Shown piece by piece: positions 63,490-64,000 of a DNA stretch of 64,000 nucleotides. The notes beneath the pieces were generated by a model that worked only from the letters and a program-made list of their open reading frames with translations, ran no database searches and was not told the origin of the DNA. Position numbers and translations under genes: made by a program. Within the stretch, counting starts at the first letter, position 1. The number at the start of each line of letters is the position of its first letter. The stretch covers positions 4,166,294 to 4,230,293 of the forward strand of contig NC_059482.1 of assembly GCF_018139145.2 (NCBI RefSeq), read 5' to 3'. This stretch comes from Gymnogyps californianus. Its lineage: Eukaryota > Chordata > Aves > Accipitriformes > Cathartidae.

Positions 63490-63630
63490 TTGCCACTGAT
63501 TATGTATGTCACCCTGGGCAAGTCACTTTATTTCTCTTAGCTAAGTTAGTTTCTCAAGTGTTTCATATAAATGAAAGTAATAAGAGTGCCTCACAATAGC
63601 AGTGCACAGTGTAAAATTAATGTCTACAGC
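63490..63630 (+). mobile_element. MIR-like SINE fragment
   Basis: GCCACTGATTATGTATGTCACCCTGGGCAAGTCACTTTATTTCTCT matches the 5' core of MIR. A diverged stretch with GAAAGTAATAAGAGTGCCTCACA follows, as in the MIR middle section. The right border is approximate. Confidence 0.78.
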
Positions 63631-64000
63631 GAACATTCAATCCTCACATGAAAGAGGCAAGATCAAGACAAGGCATCACTTACACGGATATTTTTAAAGA
63701 GGCAAAGGCTATAAAGCATCTTACTCCATTTGACAGGTATCACAGATTCAGATGAAGTTACTGTGGATTCCAGCACAGTACTTTTCTATAATTATGTAAA
63801 TTACTCTGGTTACAACCACTGGATATATTCACATAAATGACCCTGATTTTTCAGAAACACTCCTCTTTTTCAGGTGTAATTTTGCATGCACAATAAACTG
63901 TGGATTTCAGAGAAGCACTTTAAGCATTTAAATATCAGACTGTGCCTACAAATTGTTTAGACAGACATTTTAATACTGTAATTTGTTAGTGCAATTACTT
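63631..64000. other. Intergenic edge of the window
   Basis: AT-rich, no feature recognised. Confidence 0.5.

Noticed and set aside
1..64000. CRISPR arrays, operons, phage or plasmid genes, or a novel defence system
   Set aside because: Composition, split gene structure and repeat content are those of a vertebrate nuclear genome; no regularly spaced repeats or dense coding clusters occur.

Overview
The window looks like nuclear DNA from a vertebrate, most probably a bird. It is AT-rich and gene-poor, with one CG-dense island, split exons with spliceosomal introns, decayed CR1-type LINE tails, very old MIR-like SINE pieces and one solo endogenous-retrovirus LTR. I recognise that LTR as a type widespread in birds outside the fowl lineage, so a neoavian bird is my best guess. 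No operons, CRISPR arrays or other prokaryotic features are present.

The only protein-coding gene I can support is HSBP1 (heat shock factor binding protein 1), on the + strand at about 31.2-34.3 kb. Three coding exons (31308-31352, 32195-32261, 32443-32561) give a 76-residue protein, the usual length. Exon 4 (from 34046) is purely 3' UTR and ends near an ATTAAA signal at 34282. Intron 2 is a textbook U12-type AT-AC intron: ATATCCTTTT donor, TCCTTAAC branch site and AC acceptor. The promoter lies in the only CpG island and carries ZNF143/STAF-, BANP- and ETS-type motifs.

Layout: 1-30.8 kb is intergenic, AT-rich DNA with no supportable exon, plus a CpG-bearing patch with ACGTCA half-sites near 29.4-29.8 kb. 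30.88-31.56 kb is the CpG-island promoter. 31.3-34.3 kb is HSBP1. 34.3-64 kb is intergenic again but richer in recognisable fossils: several MIR-like SINE pieces, two or three CR1 tails, the solo LTR at 53428-53998 with 5-bp target duplications, a G-quadruplex-type tract at 49435 and a G/T block ending in T29 at 59025-59053. A 40-bp perfect inverted repeat at 38373/38524, whose right arm is bracketed by a 10-bp direct repeat, looks like a template-switch insertion.

In mammals HSBP1 lies between CDH13 and MLYCD. I could not find exons of either neighbour, so both probably lie outside the window. I found no previously undescribed gene system. The most notable signals are the AT-AC intron with its competing AG, and the 40-bp inverted duplication.
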